A stretch of 64,000 bases of DNA from Microvirga thermotolerans (GCF_009363855.1 NZ_CP045423.1:3006001-3070000), one strand, 5' to 3'; shown: positions 1 to 8,514, numbered from the stretch's first letter. Program-made: numbers and translations. Notes: generated from the sequence alone by a model not told the origin.

Positions 1-2
1 AC

Positions 3-134
3 AAGGAGACCCTTTCAAGGCTCGCCAGCGCCAGCATGGACGAGATCGCCGATTTCCTGAGCGCGGCGCGATCCTCCTCCCCCTTCCAGACGGCGGAGGC
101 CAGCCTGGACGGCGAGGCTGTTGCCGCGCAGTAA
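3..134 (+). CDS. C-terminal end of an unidentified protein (partial)
   Basis: An open frame enters from the left edge and ends at the TAA at 132-134. The visible 43 residues are rich in Ala and Ser and contain the stretch ASMDEIADFLSAARS, which looks like an amphipathic helix followed by a flexible acidic tail. I do not recognise the family. The short gap to the prs promoter suggests that prs is transcribed separately. The N-terminus and any domain lie outside the window, so no function can be given. Confidence 0.5.
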   Translation, partial: KETLSRLASASMDEIADFLSAARSSSPFQTAEASLDGEAVAAQ

Positions 135-173
135 CGGAGACCGATCAAGTGGCAAAACCGTCGATCTGCGGCG

Positions 174-202
174 TTGCGCGTATTGTGACGGTTTCCTATC
201 GC
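174..202 (+). promoter_or_regulatory. Probable sigma-70-type promoter of prs
   Basis: TTGCGC at 174-179 and TATCGC at 197-202 are separated by exactly 17 bases. Transcription would start near 209 and give a leader of about 80 nt before the ATG at 290. This also argues against the TTG codon at 221 as the real start, since it would lie only about 12 nt into the transcript. Called by eye from spacing and hexamer similarity only. Confidence 0.45.
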
Positions 203-289
203 TGCTAAGACCCGGACGCCTTGCCGCGCAAGGGCAACAACATCACGCGGAAGGCTCCTCAGGTCACTCTTAGAGCCCAAGAAGCGTTC

Positions 290-1222
290 ATGAAGCTCGT
301 CGCGGGAAATTCCAACCGTCCGCTGGCAGAGGCCATCTCCGCCTATCTCAACGTTCCGCTCGCCAAGTGCCAGGTGAAGCGCTTCGCCGACATGGAAGTG
401 TTCGTCGAAATCCAGGAAAACGTGCGCGGCGAGGACGTGTTCGTGATCCAGTCGACGTCGTTCCCGGCGAACGACCACCTGATGGAGCTCCTGATCATCA
501 TCGACGCCCTGCGCCGGTCCTCGGCGCGGCGCATCACGGCGGTGATCCCCTATTTCGGCTATGCCCGCCAGGACCGGAAGCCCGGTCCGCGCACGCCGAT
601 CTCGGCGAAGCTCGTCGCGAACCTCATCACCCATGCGGGCGCGGACCGCGTGCTCACCCTCGACCTGCACGCCGGGCAGATCCAGGGCTTCTTCGACATC
701 CCGACGGACAACCTCTTCGCGGCCCCCATCATGGCGCGCGACATCAAGGAGCGGCTCGACGGCGGCGACCGCATGGTGGTCTCCCCGGACGTGGGCGGCG
801 TGGTGCGCGCCCGGGCGCTCGCCAAGCGCATCGACGCCCCGCTCGCCATCGTCGACAAGCGCCGGGAGCGGCCGGGCGAGTCGGAGGTCATGAACATCAT
901 CGGCGACGTGCGCGGCCGGTCCTGCATCCTCCTCGACGACATCGTGGATTCCGGCGGCACGCTGGTGAACGCGGCGGATGCCCTCCTCGCCAACGGGGCG
1001 AAGGAGGTCTACGCCTACATCACCCACGGGGTCCTCTCGGGCGGCGCGGTCTCGCGCATTGCCAATTCCCGGCTCAAGGAACTGGTCATCACCGACTCGA
1101 TCATGCCGACCGAGGCGGTGAAGGTCGCCCACAACATCCGCGTCGTCCCCATCGCTCCGCTCATGGGCGAAGCCATCGGCCGCACGGCGACGGAAAGCTC
1201 CGTGTCGAGCCTGTTCGACTGA
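290..1222 (+). CDS. prs: Ribose-phosphate pyrophosphokinase (PRPP synthetase)
   Basis: Makes PRPP from ribose 5-phosphate and ATP in the cytosol, feeding purine, pyrimidine, histidine and NAD synthesis. The protein from ATG 290 begins [16 protein letters not shown], the usual family N-terminus, and is 310 residues, the normal length. Visible signatures are the flexible-loop region [17 protein letters not shown], the [11 protein letters not shown] metal/ATP segment and the PRPP-binding loop [12 protein letters not shown]. The frame stays open upstream to a TTG at 221, but that start would add 23 atypical residues and falls almost on the predicted transcription start. A very strong stem-loop follows the stop codon. 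Two PRPP users, apt and pncB, lie elsewhere in the window. Confidence 0.97.
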   Translation: MKLVAGNSNRPLAEAISAYLNVPLAKCQVKRFADMEVFVEIQENVRGEDVFVIQSTSFPANDHLMELLIIIDALRRSSARRITAVIPYFGYARQDRKPGPRTPISAKLVANLITHAGADRVLTLDLHAGQIQGFFDIPTDNLFAAPIMARDIKERLDGGDRMVVSPDVGGVVRARALAKRIDAPLAIVDKRRERPGESEVMNIIGDVRGRSCILLDDIVDSGGTLVNAADALLANGAKEVYAYITHGVLSGGAVSRIANSRLKELVITDSIMPTEAVKVAHNIRVVPIAPLMGEAIGRTATESSVSSLFD

Positions 1223-1231
1223 CGATCCGGC

Positions 1232-1279
1232 GATCCGCCGCGAACGCTTCGGCCGCCGCCGAAGCGTTCGCGGCGGATC
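1232..1279 (+). other. Perfect 22-bp stem-loop downstream of prs
   Basis: Positions 1232-1253 and 1258-1279 are exact reverse complements and leave a 4-base CGCC loop. The structure starts 9 bases after the prs stop. No T-run follows, so it is not a classical intrinsic terminator. It may block 3' exonucleases, act as a Rho-linked 3' end, or insulate prs from the flavin reductase-like gene. Confidence 0.8.
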
Positions 1280-1334
1280 CCGCGCCTCCCTTCTGCTAGG
1301 CCTGCCGTCCCGAACCTCATGGAAGGCAGCGCCG

Positions 1335-1985
1335 ATGAACGCCCATTCTCCGAACCCTGTCCCCGTCCACCGGACCATCCGTCCCTCCGTCCTTTACTTC
1401 GGGACCCCGGTGGTCCTCCTCACCACCCTCAATCCGGACGGCACGCCCAACATCTCGCCCCTGTCCTCGGCCTGGGCCCTCGGCGACCGGGTCGTCCTCG
1501 GCCTGTCGAACGGCGGCCAGGGCGGGGAGAACGTGGTGCGGGAAGGGGAATGCGTGATCAACGTGGCGCCGGCGGATCTCTGGGAGCGCGTCGAGCGCCT
1601 GGCCCGGACCACGGGCCGGAGCCCCGTTCCCGCCGACAAGGCCGCGGCAGGATACGTCCACGAACCGCGCAAGTTCGAGGCGGCCGGGCTCACGCCCCTG
1701 GCCTCGGACCTCGTCCGGCCGCCGCGCATCGCCGAATGCCCCCTTCAGCTCGAGGCCCGCGTCGTGGCCGCCCATGCCCCCGGCGGCGGCCCCTGGGCGG
1801 CCGGATCCCGGTCCGGCTTCGCCATCGTCGAGACCCGGGTCGAGCGCGTCCACGCCCACGAGGCGATCGTCGTTCCCGGCACGAACCACGTCGACGTGAG
1901 CCGGTGGCAGCCCCTGCTCTATGTCTTCCGCCACTACGTCGCGGCCGGGGAGGACCTCGGCCGCACCTTCAAGGCGGAGGCCTGA
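1335..1985 (+). CDS. Flavin reductase-like (FMN-binding split-barrel) family protein
   Basis: A 216-residue protein of the flavin reductase-like domain family; such proteins bind FMN and reduce it or use it in small redox reactions. The core VVLLTTLNPDGTPNISPLSSAW at about residues 27-48 is the typical first strands and FMN phosphate-binding region, and GGENVVREGECVINVAP is the next conserved block. The C-terminal half (AAHAPGGGPWAAGSR to DVSRWQPLLYVFRHYV) resembles members acting in aromatic or nitro-compound metabolism, but the substrate cannot be read. The ATG at 1335 is preceded by GGAAGGC. No partner oxygenase is adjacent, so the physiological role is open. Confidence 0.8.
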   Translation: MNAHSPNPVPVHRTIRPSVLYFGTPVVLLTTLNPDGTPNISPLSSAWALGDRVVLGLSNGGQGGENVVREGECVINVAPADLWERVERLARTTGRSPVPADKAAAGYVHEPRKFEAAGLTPLASDLVRPPRIAECPLQLEARVVAAHAPGGGPWAAGSRSGFAIVETRVERVHAHEAIVVPGTNHVDVSRWQPLLYVFRHYVAAGEDLGRTFKAEA

Positions 1986-1997
1986 GGCCTGCTCAGG

Positions 1998-2026
1998 TTG
2001 CATTCGGGGGCCGATTTCTCTATAAG
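1998..2026 (+). promoter_or_regulatory. Strong sigma-70-type promoter of rplY
   Basis: TTGCAT at 1998-2003 and TATAAG at 2021-2026 are separated by 17 bases, close to the housekeeping consensus on both sides. The start of transcription would be near 2033, leaving a leader of about 97 nt before rplY that contains the terminator-like hairpin at 2074-2103. Confidence 0.65.
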
Positions 2027-2073
2027 CCGCCTCGCGCCCGCTCGACACCCTTGGAGGCACGGGCGCGGACCTC

Positions 2074-2103
2074 ATGGCCGCCCGAAGGCGGCCATCGGTT
2101 TTT
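2074..2103 (+). promoter_or_regulatory. Terminator-like hairpin in the rplY leader (candidate attenuator)
   Basis: ATGGCCGCC (2074-2082) and GGCGGCCAT (2087-2095) pair perfectly around a CGAA tetraloop, and five T residues follow at 2099-2103. The element sits between the rplY promoter and its ATG at 2130, not after a gene, so it would stop transcripts before the ribosomal protein is reached. That arrangement suggests attenuation or autoregulation. No competing antiterminator was worked out. Confidence 0.55.
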
Positions 2104-2129
2104 CCAACCCATTTCGAAGGACCACGACC

Positions 2130-2753
2130 ATGAGCGAAGTGAAGCAGATCAAGGCCGTGGCGCGCGACCGGGCCGGCAAGGGGGCCGCCCGGGCCGTTCG
2201 TCGCCAGGGCATGGTTCCCGCCGTCATCTACGGAGCCGGCCAGCCGGCCCAGGCCATCGCCCTCGACTTCAACCAGACGAAGCAGCTGATCTTCGCCGGC
2301 CACTTCCTGACCACGATCTTCGAGATCGACGTCGACGGCAAGACGACCCGCGCCATCCCGCGCGACTACCAGCTCGACCCGGTGAAGGACTTCCCCGTGC
2401 ATGTCGACTTCCTGCGCCTCGCGCAGGGCCAGGCGATCAAGGTCGTGGTTCCGGTCCATGTGGTGGGCCAGGACAAGTGCCCGGGCGTGAAGCGCGGCGG
2501 CACCCTGCAGATCGTCGAGCACTCGGTGGAACTGCTGGTCCCGTCCGATGCGATCCCGGACTTCATCGAGGCCTCGGTCGCGAACCTGGACATCGGCTCC
2601 TCGGTCCACCTGTCGGACGTCGCCCTGCCGAAGGGCGCCAAGCCCACCTCGGCGGAGAACGTGACCCTCGTCACCGTCGTCGCCCCGTCGGGCATGAAGG
2701 AAGAGGAAGCGGCCCCGGCTGCCGCGGCCGAGGGCGAGGCCGCCAAGGCCTGA
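2130..2753 (+). CDS. rplY: 50S ribosomal protein L25/general stress protein Ctc
   Basis: Binds 5S rRNA in the large ribosomal subunit. The 207-residue product is the long form: an N-terminal L25 domain (residues about 8-95, with [16 protein letters not shown]) followed by a C-terminal TL5-like beta domain and an acidic Ala/Glu-rich tail ending [15 protein letters not shown]. The ATG at 2130 was chosen because it follows CGAAGGACCACGACC and matches the family N-terminus; the longer open frame begins inside the promoter. Its own promoter, a leader hairpin and a terminator after the stop make it a nearly self-contained unit before pth. Confidence 0.96.
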   Translation: MSEVKQIKAVARDRAGKGAARAVRRQGMVPAVIYGAGQPAQAIALDFNQTKQLIFAGHFLTTIFEIDVDGKTTRAIPRDYQLDPVKDFPVHVDFLRLAQGQAIKVVVPVHVVGQDKCPGVKRGGTLQIVEHSVELLVPSDAIPDFIEASVANLDIGSSVHLSDVALPKGAKPTSAENVTLVTVVAPSGMKEEEAAPAAAAEGEAAKA

Positions 2754-2810
2754 TCGCTTCTTCCCCGATCGCCTCCTTCGCGGGCGTCCGTCGCCCATCG
2801 AACGGCTTCG

Positions 2811-2841
2811 ACGCTCCGACCGCAAGGCCGGGGCGTTTCTT
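2811..2841 (+). terminator. Intrinsic terminator after rplY
   Basis: A GC-rich stem from ACGCTCCG-ACC to GG-CCGGGGCGT closes on a GCAA loop, with one G-U pair and one A-C mismatch, and is followed by TTTCTT. It ends immediately before an in-frame ATG at 2842, which supports the later ATG at 2860 as the pth start. Confidence 0.65.
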
Positions 2842-2859
2842 ATGAGGGTGTTTCAGGCG

Positions 2860-3492
2860 ATGCGTCTTTTCGTCGGCCTCGGCAATCCCGGACCCCGCTA
2901 CGCCCGCAACCGCCATAACGTGGGCTTCATGGCGGTGGACGAGATCGCCCGCGCCCATGGCGCGTCGCCCTGGCGCAGGCGGTTCCAGGGCGAGACGGCG
3001 GAGACGGCCATCGGCGGCGAGCGCGTGCTCATCCTCAAGCCGCAGACCTACATGAACGAGTCGGGCCGGGCGGTGGCGGAGGCGCAGCGCTTCTTCAAGA
3101 TCCCGCTCTCCGACGTCACCGTCTTCTACGACGAGCTCGACCTGCCCCCGGCCAAGCTGAGGGTGAAGGTCGGCGGCGGGAATGCGGGGCACAACGGCCT
3201 GCGCTCCATCACCGCCCATTGCGGCAACGACTACCGCCGGGTGCGGATCGGCATCGGGCATCCGGGCCTGAAGCCGCTGGTGCAGTCCTGGGTGCTCGGG
3301 GATTTCGCCAAGTCGGAGGAGCCCTGGGTCGAGGACCTGACCCGGGCCATCGCCGACAACGCGGCGCTCCTCGCCAAGGGCGAGGATGCCAGCTTCCAGA
3401 ACAGGGTCCACCTCGCCATGGAGGCGAAGGGGTGGACGGACGTGAAACGGCCCGGCGAAAAGGCGGGCCAGGACAAGAAGGACGCCGGCTGA
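2860..3492 (+). CDS. pth: Peptidyl-tRNA hydrolase
   Basis: Releases tRNA from peptidyl-tRNAs that drop off the ribosome. The 210-residue protein starts [23 protein letters not shown], which contains Asn9 and the catalytic His19. Other family blocks are [27 protein letters not shown] and [13 protein letters not shown]. The ATG at 2860 has GAGGG 11 bases upstream; the in-frame ATG at 2842 directly abuts the rplY terminator and lacks a ribosome-binding site. The lysine-rich tail (residues about 195-210) is usual. The rplY-pth-ychF order is a common bacterial linkage. Confidence 0.96.
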   Translation: MRLFVGLGNPGPRYARNRHNVGFMAVDEIARAHGASPWRRRFQGETAETAIGGERVLILKPQTYMNESGRAVAEAQRFFKIPLSDVTVFYDELDLPPAKLRVKVGGGNAGHNGLRSITAHCGNDYRRVRIGIGHPGLKPLVQSWVLGDFAKSEEPWVEDLTRAIADNAALLAKGEDASFQNRVHLAMEAKGWTDVKRPGEKAGQDKKDAG

Positions 3493-3494
3493 GA

Positions 3495-3532
3495 GGCCGG
3501 CACAGGAACCGTGACGCCGGCTCGTGCCGGCC
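3495..3532 (+). other. Stem-loop between pth and ychF
   Basis: GGCCGGCAC (3495-3503) and GTGCCGGCC (3524-3532) are perfect 9-bp arms around a 20-nt loop. There is no T-run. The structure fills most of the 59-base gap between the pth stop and the ychF start and could tune the relative level or stability of the two parts of the mRNA. Confidence 0.55.
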
Positions 3533-3551
3533 AAGGGCAAGGAGTGAGGCC

Positions 3552-4649
3552 ATGGGCTTCAAGATGGGCATCGTCGGCCTGCCGAACGTGGGCAAGTCCA
3601 CGCTCTTCAACGCGCTGACCCAGACCGCTGCGGCGCAGGCGGCGAACTATCCGTTCTGCACCATCGAGCCGAACGTGGGCGACGTGGCGGTGCCCGACGA
3701 CCGTCTGGAAACCCTCGCGGGGATCGCGGGCTCCGCCCAGATCGTCCCGACCCGCCTGACCTTCGTGGACATCGCGGGCCTCGTGCGCGGCGCCTCCAAG
3801 GGCGAGGGCCTCGGCAACCAGTTCCTCGCCAACATCCGCGAGGTGGACGCCATCGCCCACGTGGTGCGCTGCTTCGAGGATACGGACATTACGCACGTGG
3901 AAGGCAAGATCGACCCCATCGCCGACATCGAGACCATCGAGACCGAACTGATGCTGGCCGACCTCGAAAGCCTCGAGAAGCGCGTCACGGGCCTCGAGAA
4001 GAAGGCCAAGGGCAACGACAAGGAGGCCAAGGAGACCCTCGACCTCGTCAACCGCGCCCTCGTCCTGCTGCGCGAGGGCAAGCCCGCCCGCCTCGTGGAG
4101 CGGAAGGCCGAGGAGGAGCGCCTCTTCCAGATGCTCGGGCTCCTCTCCTCCAAGCCGGTCCTCTATGTCTGCAACGTGGAGGAGGCCTCGGCCGACAAGG
4201 GCAACGCCTTCTCGGCCAAGGTGTTCGAGCGCGCCCGCGAGGAAGGGGCGAAGGCGGTGGTGGTGTCCGCGAAGATCGAGAGCGAGATCGCCGTCCTGCC
4301 CCCCGAGGAGCAGAAGGACTATCTCGACGCCATCGGCCTCGCCGAGCCCGGCCTGAACCGGGTGATCCGCGCCGGCTACGAGCTGCTGGGCCTCATCACC
4401 TACTTCACGGTCGGCCCGAAGGAAGCCCGCGCCTGGACGATCACCAGGGGCACCCGCGCCCCCCAGGCGGCCGGGGTCATCCACACGGATTTCGAGAAAG
4501 GCTTCATCCGGGCCGAGACCATCGCCTATCCCGACTACGTCGCGCTCAAGGGCGAGGCGGGAGCGCGCGATGCCGGCAAGCTGCGCCTCGAAGGCAAGGA
4601 GTACACGGTCCAGGACGGGGACGTGATGCACTTCCGGTTCGCAAACTGA
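3552..4649 (+). CDS. ychF: Redox-regulated ATPase YchF (Obg-family P-loop protein)
   Basis: A 365-residue translation-associated P-loop protein that prefers ATP over GTP in characterised members and interacts with ribosomes. It shows the G1 loop GLPNVGKSTLFNALT, switch/G3 FVDIAGLVRGASKGEGLGNQFL and the noncanonical specificity motif VCNVEEA in place of NKxD, which is the hallmark of the family. A central coiled-coil insertion lies at about residues 130-200 (ESLEKRVTGLEKKAKGNDKEAKE), and the C-terminal TGS-like domain ends at DGDVMHFRFAN. The start at 3552 follows AAGGAG; the frame is open upstream through pth but only as a shadow. Confidence 0.97.
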   Translation: MGFKMGIVGLPNVGKSTLFNALTQTAAAQAANYPFCTIEPNVGDVAVPDDRLETLAGIAGSAQIVPTRLTFVDIAGLVRGASKGEGLGNQFLANIREVDAIAHVVRCFEDTDITHVEGKIDPIADIETIETELMLADLESLEKRVTGLEKKAKGNDKEAKETLDLVNRALVLLREGKPARLVERKAEEERLFQMLGLLSSKPVLYVCNVEEASADKGNAFSAKVFERAREEGAKAVVVSAKIESEIAVLPPEEQKDYLDAIGLAEPGLNRVIRAGYELLGLITYFTVGPKEARAWTITRGTRAPQAAGVIHTDFEKGFIRAETIAYPDYVALKGEAGARDAGKLRLEGKEYTVQDGDVMHFRFAN

Positions 4650-4658
4650 CGGAATCGT

Positions 4659-4682
4659 GAACGGCCGCTTCCTCGGCCGTTC
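4659..4682 (+). other. Stem-loop after ychF
   Basis: GAACGGCCG (4659-4667) and CGGCCGTTC (4674-4682) form a perfect 9-bp stem with a CTTCCT loop. It begins 9 bases after the ychF stop and lacks an immediate T-run. It covers the alternative GTG at 4657, supporting the ATG at 4723 as the start of the next small gene. Confidence 0.55.
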
Positions 4683-4722
4683 AGCCGGACTCTGCGTTTA
4701 TTCCTGCGTGGAGGAAGGAGCC

Positions 4723-4902
4723 ATGCAGGAATCGCTCGAAGAGATCGCCTACACGCTCGGCGGTGCCGTGGTCTCGCCGGGTCCCGGCACGGCGGAACTC
4801 GTCGTCGCCCTGATCGTCGCCTGCGGCTTCCTGGCCAGCGCCCTGCTTTCCCTGTTCCCCGGCCGCCACGGGCATGGGATTCGCCAGCCGCGGGAGCGGT
4901 AG
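4723..4902 (+). CDS. Small single-pass membrane protein, unknown
   Basis: Encodes 59 residues. The ATG is preceded by an excellent GGAGGAAGGAG site, which is the main reason to believe it. The N-terminal third is acidic and polar (MQESLEEIAYTLGG), residues about 24-45 (AELVVALIVACGFLASALLSL) form one hydrophobic segment, and the tail HGHGIRQPRER is basic, predicting an N-out/C-in topology by the positive-inside rule. I do not recognise a family. It sits between ychF and nfi on the same strand. Confidence 0.55.
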   Translation: MQESLEEIAYTLGGAVVSPGPGTAELVVALIVACGFLASALLSLFPGRHGHGIRQPRER

Positions 4903-4974
4903 TCCCGAAGACGACGAAACCGGCCCCCTGCGCCCATTGACGCGAAAGGCCCCGGATCGTTCGATACGGAACGC

Positions 4975-5643
4975 ATGGACATTCGCCGCCGACATTCCTG
5001 GAATCTTCCGCCCGCGCAGGCCGTCGCCCTCCAGAAGGACCTGAGATCGGAGATCGTCTCCGACCGTCCCATCGCCCTCGACGCCGTCCGCCTCGTGGCC
5101 GGGGTGGACGTGAGCGTGAAGAACGAGCAGTCCCGGGCCGCGGTGGTGGTGGTCACGTTTCCGGACTTCCGGCCCGTCGAGACCGTGGTGGCGCAGCGCC
5201 CGACGCCCTTCCCCTACATTCCGGGCCTCCTGAGCTTCCGGGAAGGGCCGGTGCTGGAGGAGGCCTTCGAGAAGCTGCGCAACGAGCCGGACGTCTTCCT
5301 CTTCGACGGCATGGGAATCGCCCATCCCCGGCGCATCGGCATCGCGAGCCACATGGGCCTGTGGCTGGAGCGCCCGACCGTCGGCTGCGGCAAGACCCTC
5401 CTGTGCGGCCGCTATCGGGACCTTGCAGAGGAAAAGGGCGCGGCCGCGCCGCTCGTTGACCGGGGCGAGACCATCGGCGTGGCGCTCAGGACGCGCACCG
5501 CCAAGAACCCGGTGTTCATCTCCCCCGGCCACCTGGCCGACATCGAGACCTCCGCCGCGCTCGTCCTCGCCTGCTCGCAAAAATATCGCTTGCCGGAGCC
5601 GATCCGTCTGGCGCACAACGCAGCCGGACAATTCGATCCGTGA
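4975..5643 (+). CDS. nfi: Endonuclease V (deoxyinosine 3' endonuclease)
   Basis: Nicks DNA at the second phosphodiester bond 3' of deoxyinosine and other deaminated bases, starting alternative excision repair. The protein is 222 residues, normal for the family. All catalytic positions are visible: Asp45 in GVDVSV, Glu90 in LLSFREGP, Asp111 and His117 in FDGMGIAHPRRIGI. The PYIPG wedge that opens the base pair is at residues 80-84. It is followed after 57 bases by the MaoC-type gene with no evident functional link. Confidence 0.95.
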   Translation: MDIRRRHSWNLPPAQAVALQKDLRSEIVSDRPIALDAVRLVAGVDVSVKNEQSRAAVVVVTFPDFRPVETVVAQRPTPFPYIPGLLSFREGPVLEEAFEKLRNEPDVFLFDGMGIAHPRRIGIASHMGLWLERPTVGCGKTLLCGRYRDLAEEKGAAAPLVDRGETIGVALRTRTAKNPVFISPGHLADIETSAALVLACSQKYRLPEPIRLAHNAAGQFDP

Positions 5644-5700
5644 CCTCAAGCGTTGGGAAGGGTCCGCGACCGGGCCCTCCGCCCTGCCGACGACAGCCCC

Positions 5701-6714
5701 ATGCCCCGATACGCCTTCGAAGACTTCACGCCCGGCACCGTCCGGACCCTCGGCCCCGTCACGGTTTCCAGGGAGGAGATCGTCTCCTTCGCACGGGAAT
5801 ACGACCCGCAGCCCTTCCACGTGGACGAGATCGCCGCGCGGGACAGCTTCGTGGGAACCCTGATCGCCTCCGGCTGGCACACCTGCGCCCTCAACATGCG
5901 CCTCCTCGCGGACGACGTGATTCTCGATTCGACCTCCATGGGGTCGCCCGGGATCGAGGAGCTGAAATGGGCGAAGCCCGTGCGGCCCGGCGATACCCTG
6001 CGCTCGCGCATGACGGTGCTGGAGACCCGCCCCTCCAGGAGCCGGCCCTCCATCGGCCTCGTGCGGTTCCGGTTCGACGTGCTCAACCAGGCGGACGAGA
6101 CCGTGATGGTCCAGCAGAACTGGATCATGTTCGGCCTTAGGGAGACGGGTCTTGCGGTGAACGGGAGCCGCAGCCGCCCGCCCGAGGGAATTGGCTCGCC
6201 CGACCCGGCCGCCGAGCGCCCGGCGATCTCCGCCAATCCCTATCTCGAGGACCTCGTGGTGGGCCAGACGGACGTGCTGGGCTCCTACGCCTATACGGCC
6301 GAGGACATCGTGCGCTTCGCCAGGGACTACGATCCCCAGCGCTTCCATGTGGATCCGGTCGCTGCGAAGGCGAGCCTGTTCGGGGACCTGTGCGCCTCGG
6401 GCTGGCAGACGGCCGCCGTGTGGATGAAGCTGATGGCGGCCCACCGCGACCGGGTCCGCGCGGATGCCCTCGCCCGCGGGGAGCGCCCGGCCCGGCTCGG
6501 CCCCTCCCCCGGCTTCACCGATCTGAGATGGCTCAAGCCCGTCTATGCGGGCGACACGATCACCTACCGCTCGACCCTGACCGGCAAGCGCGTCTCCGCC
6601 TCCCGCCCCGGCTGGGGCATCGCCTTTCACCGCAACACGGGCGTGAACCAGCACGGCGAGGAGGTCTTCTCCTTCGACGGCGCGGTGTTCTGGGAGCGGC
6701 GGCCAGGGCATTGA
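5701..6714 (+). CDS. Tandem MaoC-like acyl dehydratase (double hotdog)
   Basis: A 337-residue protein made of two MaoC-type hotdog domains (about residues 5-145 and 175-330) that look like an internal duplication. Each repeat carries the hydratase signature: FAREYDPQPFHVD followed by SGWHTCALNMRL in the first, and FARDYDPQRFHVD followed by SGWQTAAVWMKL in the second. The family hydrates enoyl-CoA or related thioesters, but the substrate is not evident. The ATG at 5701 matches the typical MPRYAFEDF N-terminus; an upstream in-frame start at 5653 would add an unlikely Arg-rich leader. A palindromic repeat follows the stop. Confidence 0.85.
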   Translation: MPRYAFEDFTPGTVRTLGPVTVSREEIVSFAREYDPQPFHVDEIAARDSFVGTLIASGWHTCALNMRLLADDVILDSTSMGSPGIEELKWAKPVRPGDTLRSRMTVLETRPSRSRPSIGLVRFRFDVLNQADETVMVQQNWIMFGLRETGLAVNGSRSRPPEGIGSPDPAAERPAISANPYLEDLVVGQTDVLGSYAYTAEDIVRFARDYDPQRFHVDPVAAKASLFGDLCASGWQTAAVWMKLMAAHRDRVRADALARGERPARLGPSPGFTDLRWLKPVYAGDTITYRSTLTGKRVSASRPGWGIAFHRNTGVNQHGEEVFSFDGAVFWERRPGH

Positions 6715-6720
6715 ACAACC

Positions 6721-6760
6721 CCGTCATTCCGGGGCGCCGCAGGCGAGCCCGGAATGACGG
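6721..6760. repeat. REP-like palindrome of the GTCATTCCGGG type
   Basis: CCGTCATTCCGGG (6721-6733) and CCCGGAATGACGG (6748-6760) are perfect 13-bp inverted arms around a 14-base GC-rich centre. Palindromes with this core are widely dispersed between genes in alphaproteobacterial genomes. It lies between two convergent genes, where it can serve as a bidirectional transcript end. No second copy was seen in the window. Confidence 0.7.
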
Positions 6761-6800
6761 CAATGGGAGCGCCCCAGGTCGTCCCGCGGAGCGCGGCTTC

Positions 6801-7346
6801 TCAGTGCCCTTCGAAGCTCACGAGGCTGCGCACCTCCACGCCGAGGTCGCGGAGCTTCTGCGCGCCGCCGAGATCCGGCAGGTCGATGACGAAGCAGGCG
6901 GCGACGATGTCGGCGCCCATCTGGCGCAGGAGCCGGGTCGCCGCGACCGCGGTGCCGCCGGTGGCGATGAGGTCGTCGACGATGACGACCCGGTCGTTCT
7001 GCCCGACCGCGTCCGTGTGGATCTCCATCTCGTCCACGCCGTATTCGAGGGAGTAGGCGATGCGCACGGTCTCGTGGGGCAGCTTGCCCTTCTTACGGAT
7101 CGGCACGAAGCCGGCGGAAAGCTGATGGGCGACCGCGCCGCCGAGGATGAAGCCCCGCGCCTCGATCCCGGCCACCTTGTCGACGCGCCCGCCTGCGAAC
7201 GGGTGCACGAGCTCGTCCACGGCGCGACGGAAGGCGCGGGCGTCGCCGAGCAGGGTCGTGATGTCGCGGAAGACGATCCCCGGCTTCGGATAGTCCGGAA
7301 TCGACCGGATCGTGGCCTTCAGATCGGTGAGGAAACGCTGGTCCAT
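6801..7346 (-). CDS. apt: Adenine phosphoribosyltransferase
   Basis: Salvages adenine to AMP using PRPP. The 181-residue product begins [24 protein letters not shown] and shows [10 protein letters not shown], the [14 protein letters not shown] loop, and the PRPP-binding [14 protein letters not shown] at about residues 122-135. The start at 7346 gives the standard family length; the reading frame continues far upstream as a shadow of the mtnP and petC genes. mtnP upstream on the same strand releases adenine, so the two probably act in succession on adenine from methylthioadenosine. Confidence 0.97.
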   Translation of the reverse strand: MDQRFLTDLKATIRSIPDYPKPGIVFRDITTLLGDARAFRRAVDELVHPFAGGRVDKVAGIEARGFILGGAVAHQLSAGFVPIRKKGKLPHETVRIAYSLEYGVDEMEIHTDAVGQNDRVVIVDDLIATGGTAVAATRLLRQMGADIVAACFVIDLPDLGGAQKLRDLGVEVRSLVSFEGH

Positions 7347-7394
7347 CGGCTGAGCCTGACACAAGTGGGGGGTTGGATCTCCAGGAGACCTACC

Positions 7395-7574
7395 ATGCCC
7401 GAGCCGTTTCAGCGAACGGTCCTGACGGATATCGACATCCCGTTCGCGAGCCTCGTCCCGTTCTTCGTGAAGGCGGCCCTCGCGGCGATCCCCGCGACCT
7501 TCGTCGTGGCACCGATCGGCCGGCTGTTCAGGCTCCTCTTCGGAATCGGGACGATGGACGGCACGATGGGCTAG
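7395..7574 (+). CDS. Small membrane-associated protein, unknown
   Basis: Encodes 59 residues between the divergent apt gene and the convergent mtnP gene. The ATG is preceded by CCAGGAGACCTACC, a strong ribosome-binding site at good spacing. The sequence runs from a polar start ([15 protein letters not shown]) into one hydrophobic stretch at about residues 16-40 ([20 protein letters not shown]) and a short Gly/Met tail. Its TAG stop overlaps the mtnP stop on the other strand within a shared CTAG. Family unknown; one transmembrane helix is likely. Confidence 0.5.
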   Translation: MPEPFQRTVLTDIDIPFASLVPFFVKAALAAIPATFVVAPIGRLFRLLFGIGTMDGTMG

Positions 7575-8443
7575 CCCAGGACGCGCCCCGCGACCGCGTC
7601 GAGCTTTCGCAGCAGCGCGGGGTCGCGCGCCGAAGGCGCCGTCATGATGGCCCCGTCGAGGGCCCGGTCCGAGCGCACGGGGCAGGGCTCGTGCTCCGCC
7701 GGGAAGTCTCGGGCCACGCGGGCGATCAGCCGCGCCACGGTCTCGGCGTTCCGGCGGGCGACCGCGACGACGGCCGCAACGTCCACATCGTCGTGCTCGG
7801 GATGCCAGCAGTCGAAATCCGTCACCATGGCGACGGTCGCATAGGTGATCTCGGCCTCGCGGGCGAGCTTCGCCTCCGGCATGGCGGTCATGCCGACGAC
7901 GTCGTAGCCGAGGCCCTTGTAGGTGAGCGACTCGGCATAGGTCGAGAACTGCGGTCCCTCGATGCACACATAGGTGCCGCCGAGCCGGTGGGGGATGCCT
8001 TCCTGCGCCGCCGCCGCCGCGATCCGCCGCTGCAGGAGCGGCCCGACGGGATGGGCCATGGGCACATGGGCGACGCAGCCGCTTCCGAAGAAGGAGCCAT
8101 GACGCCGGAACGTCCTGTCCACGAACTGGTCCACGAGCACGAAGGAGCCGGGGAAGAGTTCCTCCCTGAACGAGCCGCAGGCGGAGACCGACACGAGATC
8201 GGTCACCCCTGCCCGCTTCAGCACGTCGATATTGGCGCGGTAATTGATGTCGGAAGGCGAATGGCGGTGGCCGCGCCCGTGGCGGGGCAGGAACACCACC
8301 TCCGTCGCCCCGATCCGCCCGCGCCTGACCACGTCGGACGGCTCGCCCCAGGGCGAGGCGATGGCCTCCTCGCGCAGATCCGCGATCCCGGGCAGGTCGT
8401 AGACGCCCGATCCCCCGATGATGCCGAGCACGGCCCTCGCCAT
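7571..8443 (-). CDS. mtnP: S-methyl-5'-thioadenosine phosphorylase
   Basis: Cleaves methylthioadenosine with phosphate to adenine and methylthioribose 1-phosphate. The 290-residue protein has the phosphate-binding [12 protein letters not shown] at the N-terminus, [22 protein letters not shown], and the purine-binding core [16 protein letters not shown] and [18 protein letters not shown]. These are the MTAP-type rather than the inosine/guanosine-type motifs. It lies immediately upstream of apt on the same strand, although the small plus-strand gene occupies the gap between them, so co-transcription would run antisense through that gene. Confidence 0.94.
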   Translation of the reverse strand: MARAVLGIIGGSGVYDLPGIADLREEAIASPWGEPSDVVRRGRIGATEVVFLPRHGRGHRHSPSDINYRANIDVLKRAGVTDLVSVSACGSFREELFPGSFVLVDQFVDRTFRRHGSFFGSGCVAHVPMAHPVGPLLQRRIAAAAAQEGIPHRLGGTYVCIEGPQFSTYAESLTYKGLGYDVVGMTAMPEAKLAREAEITYATVAMVTDFDCWHPEHDDVDVAAVVAVARRNAETVARLIARVARDFPAEHEPCPVRSDRALDGAIMTAPSARDPALLRKLDAVAGRVLG

Positions 8444-8514
8444 GGCCCCCTCCCTCGTCCGCCCGAATGGTGAACCGGATCGTGGGCGCCGGCCATCGCC
8501 TGCGGAGCGCGATC

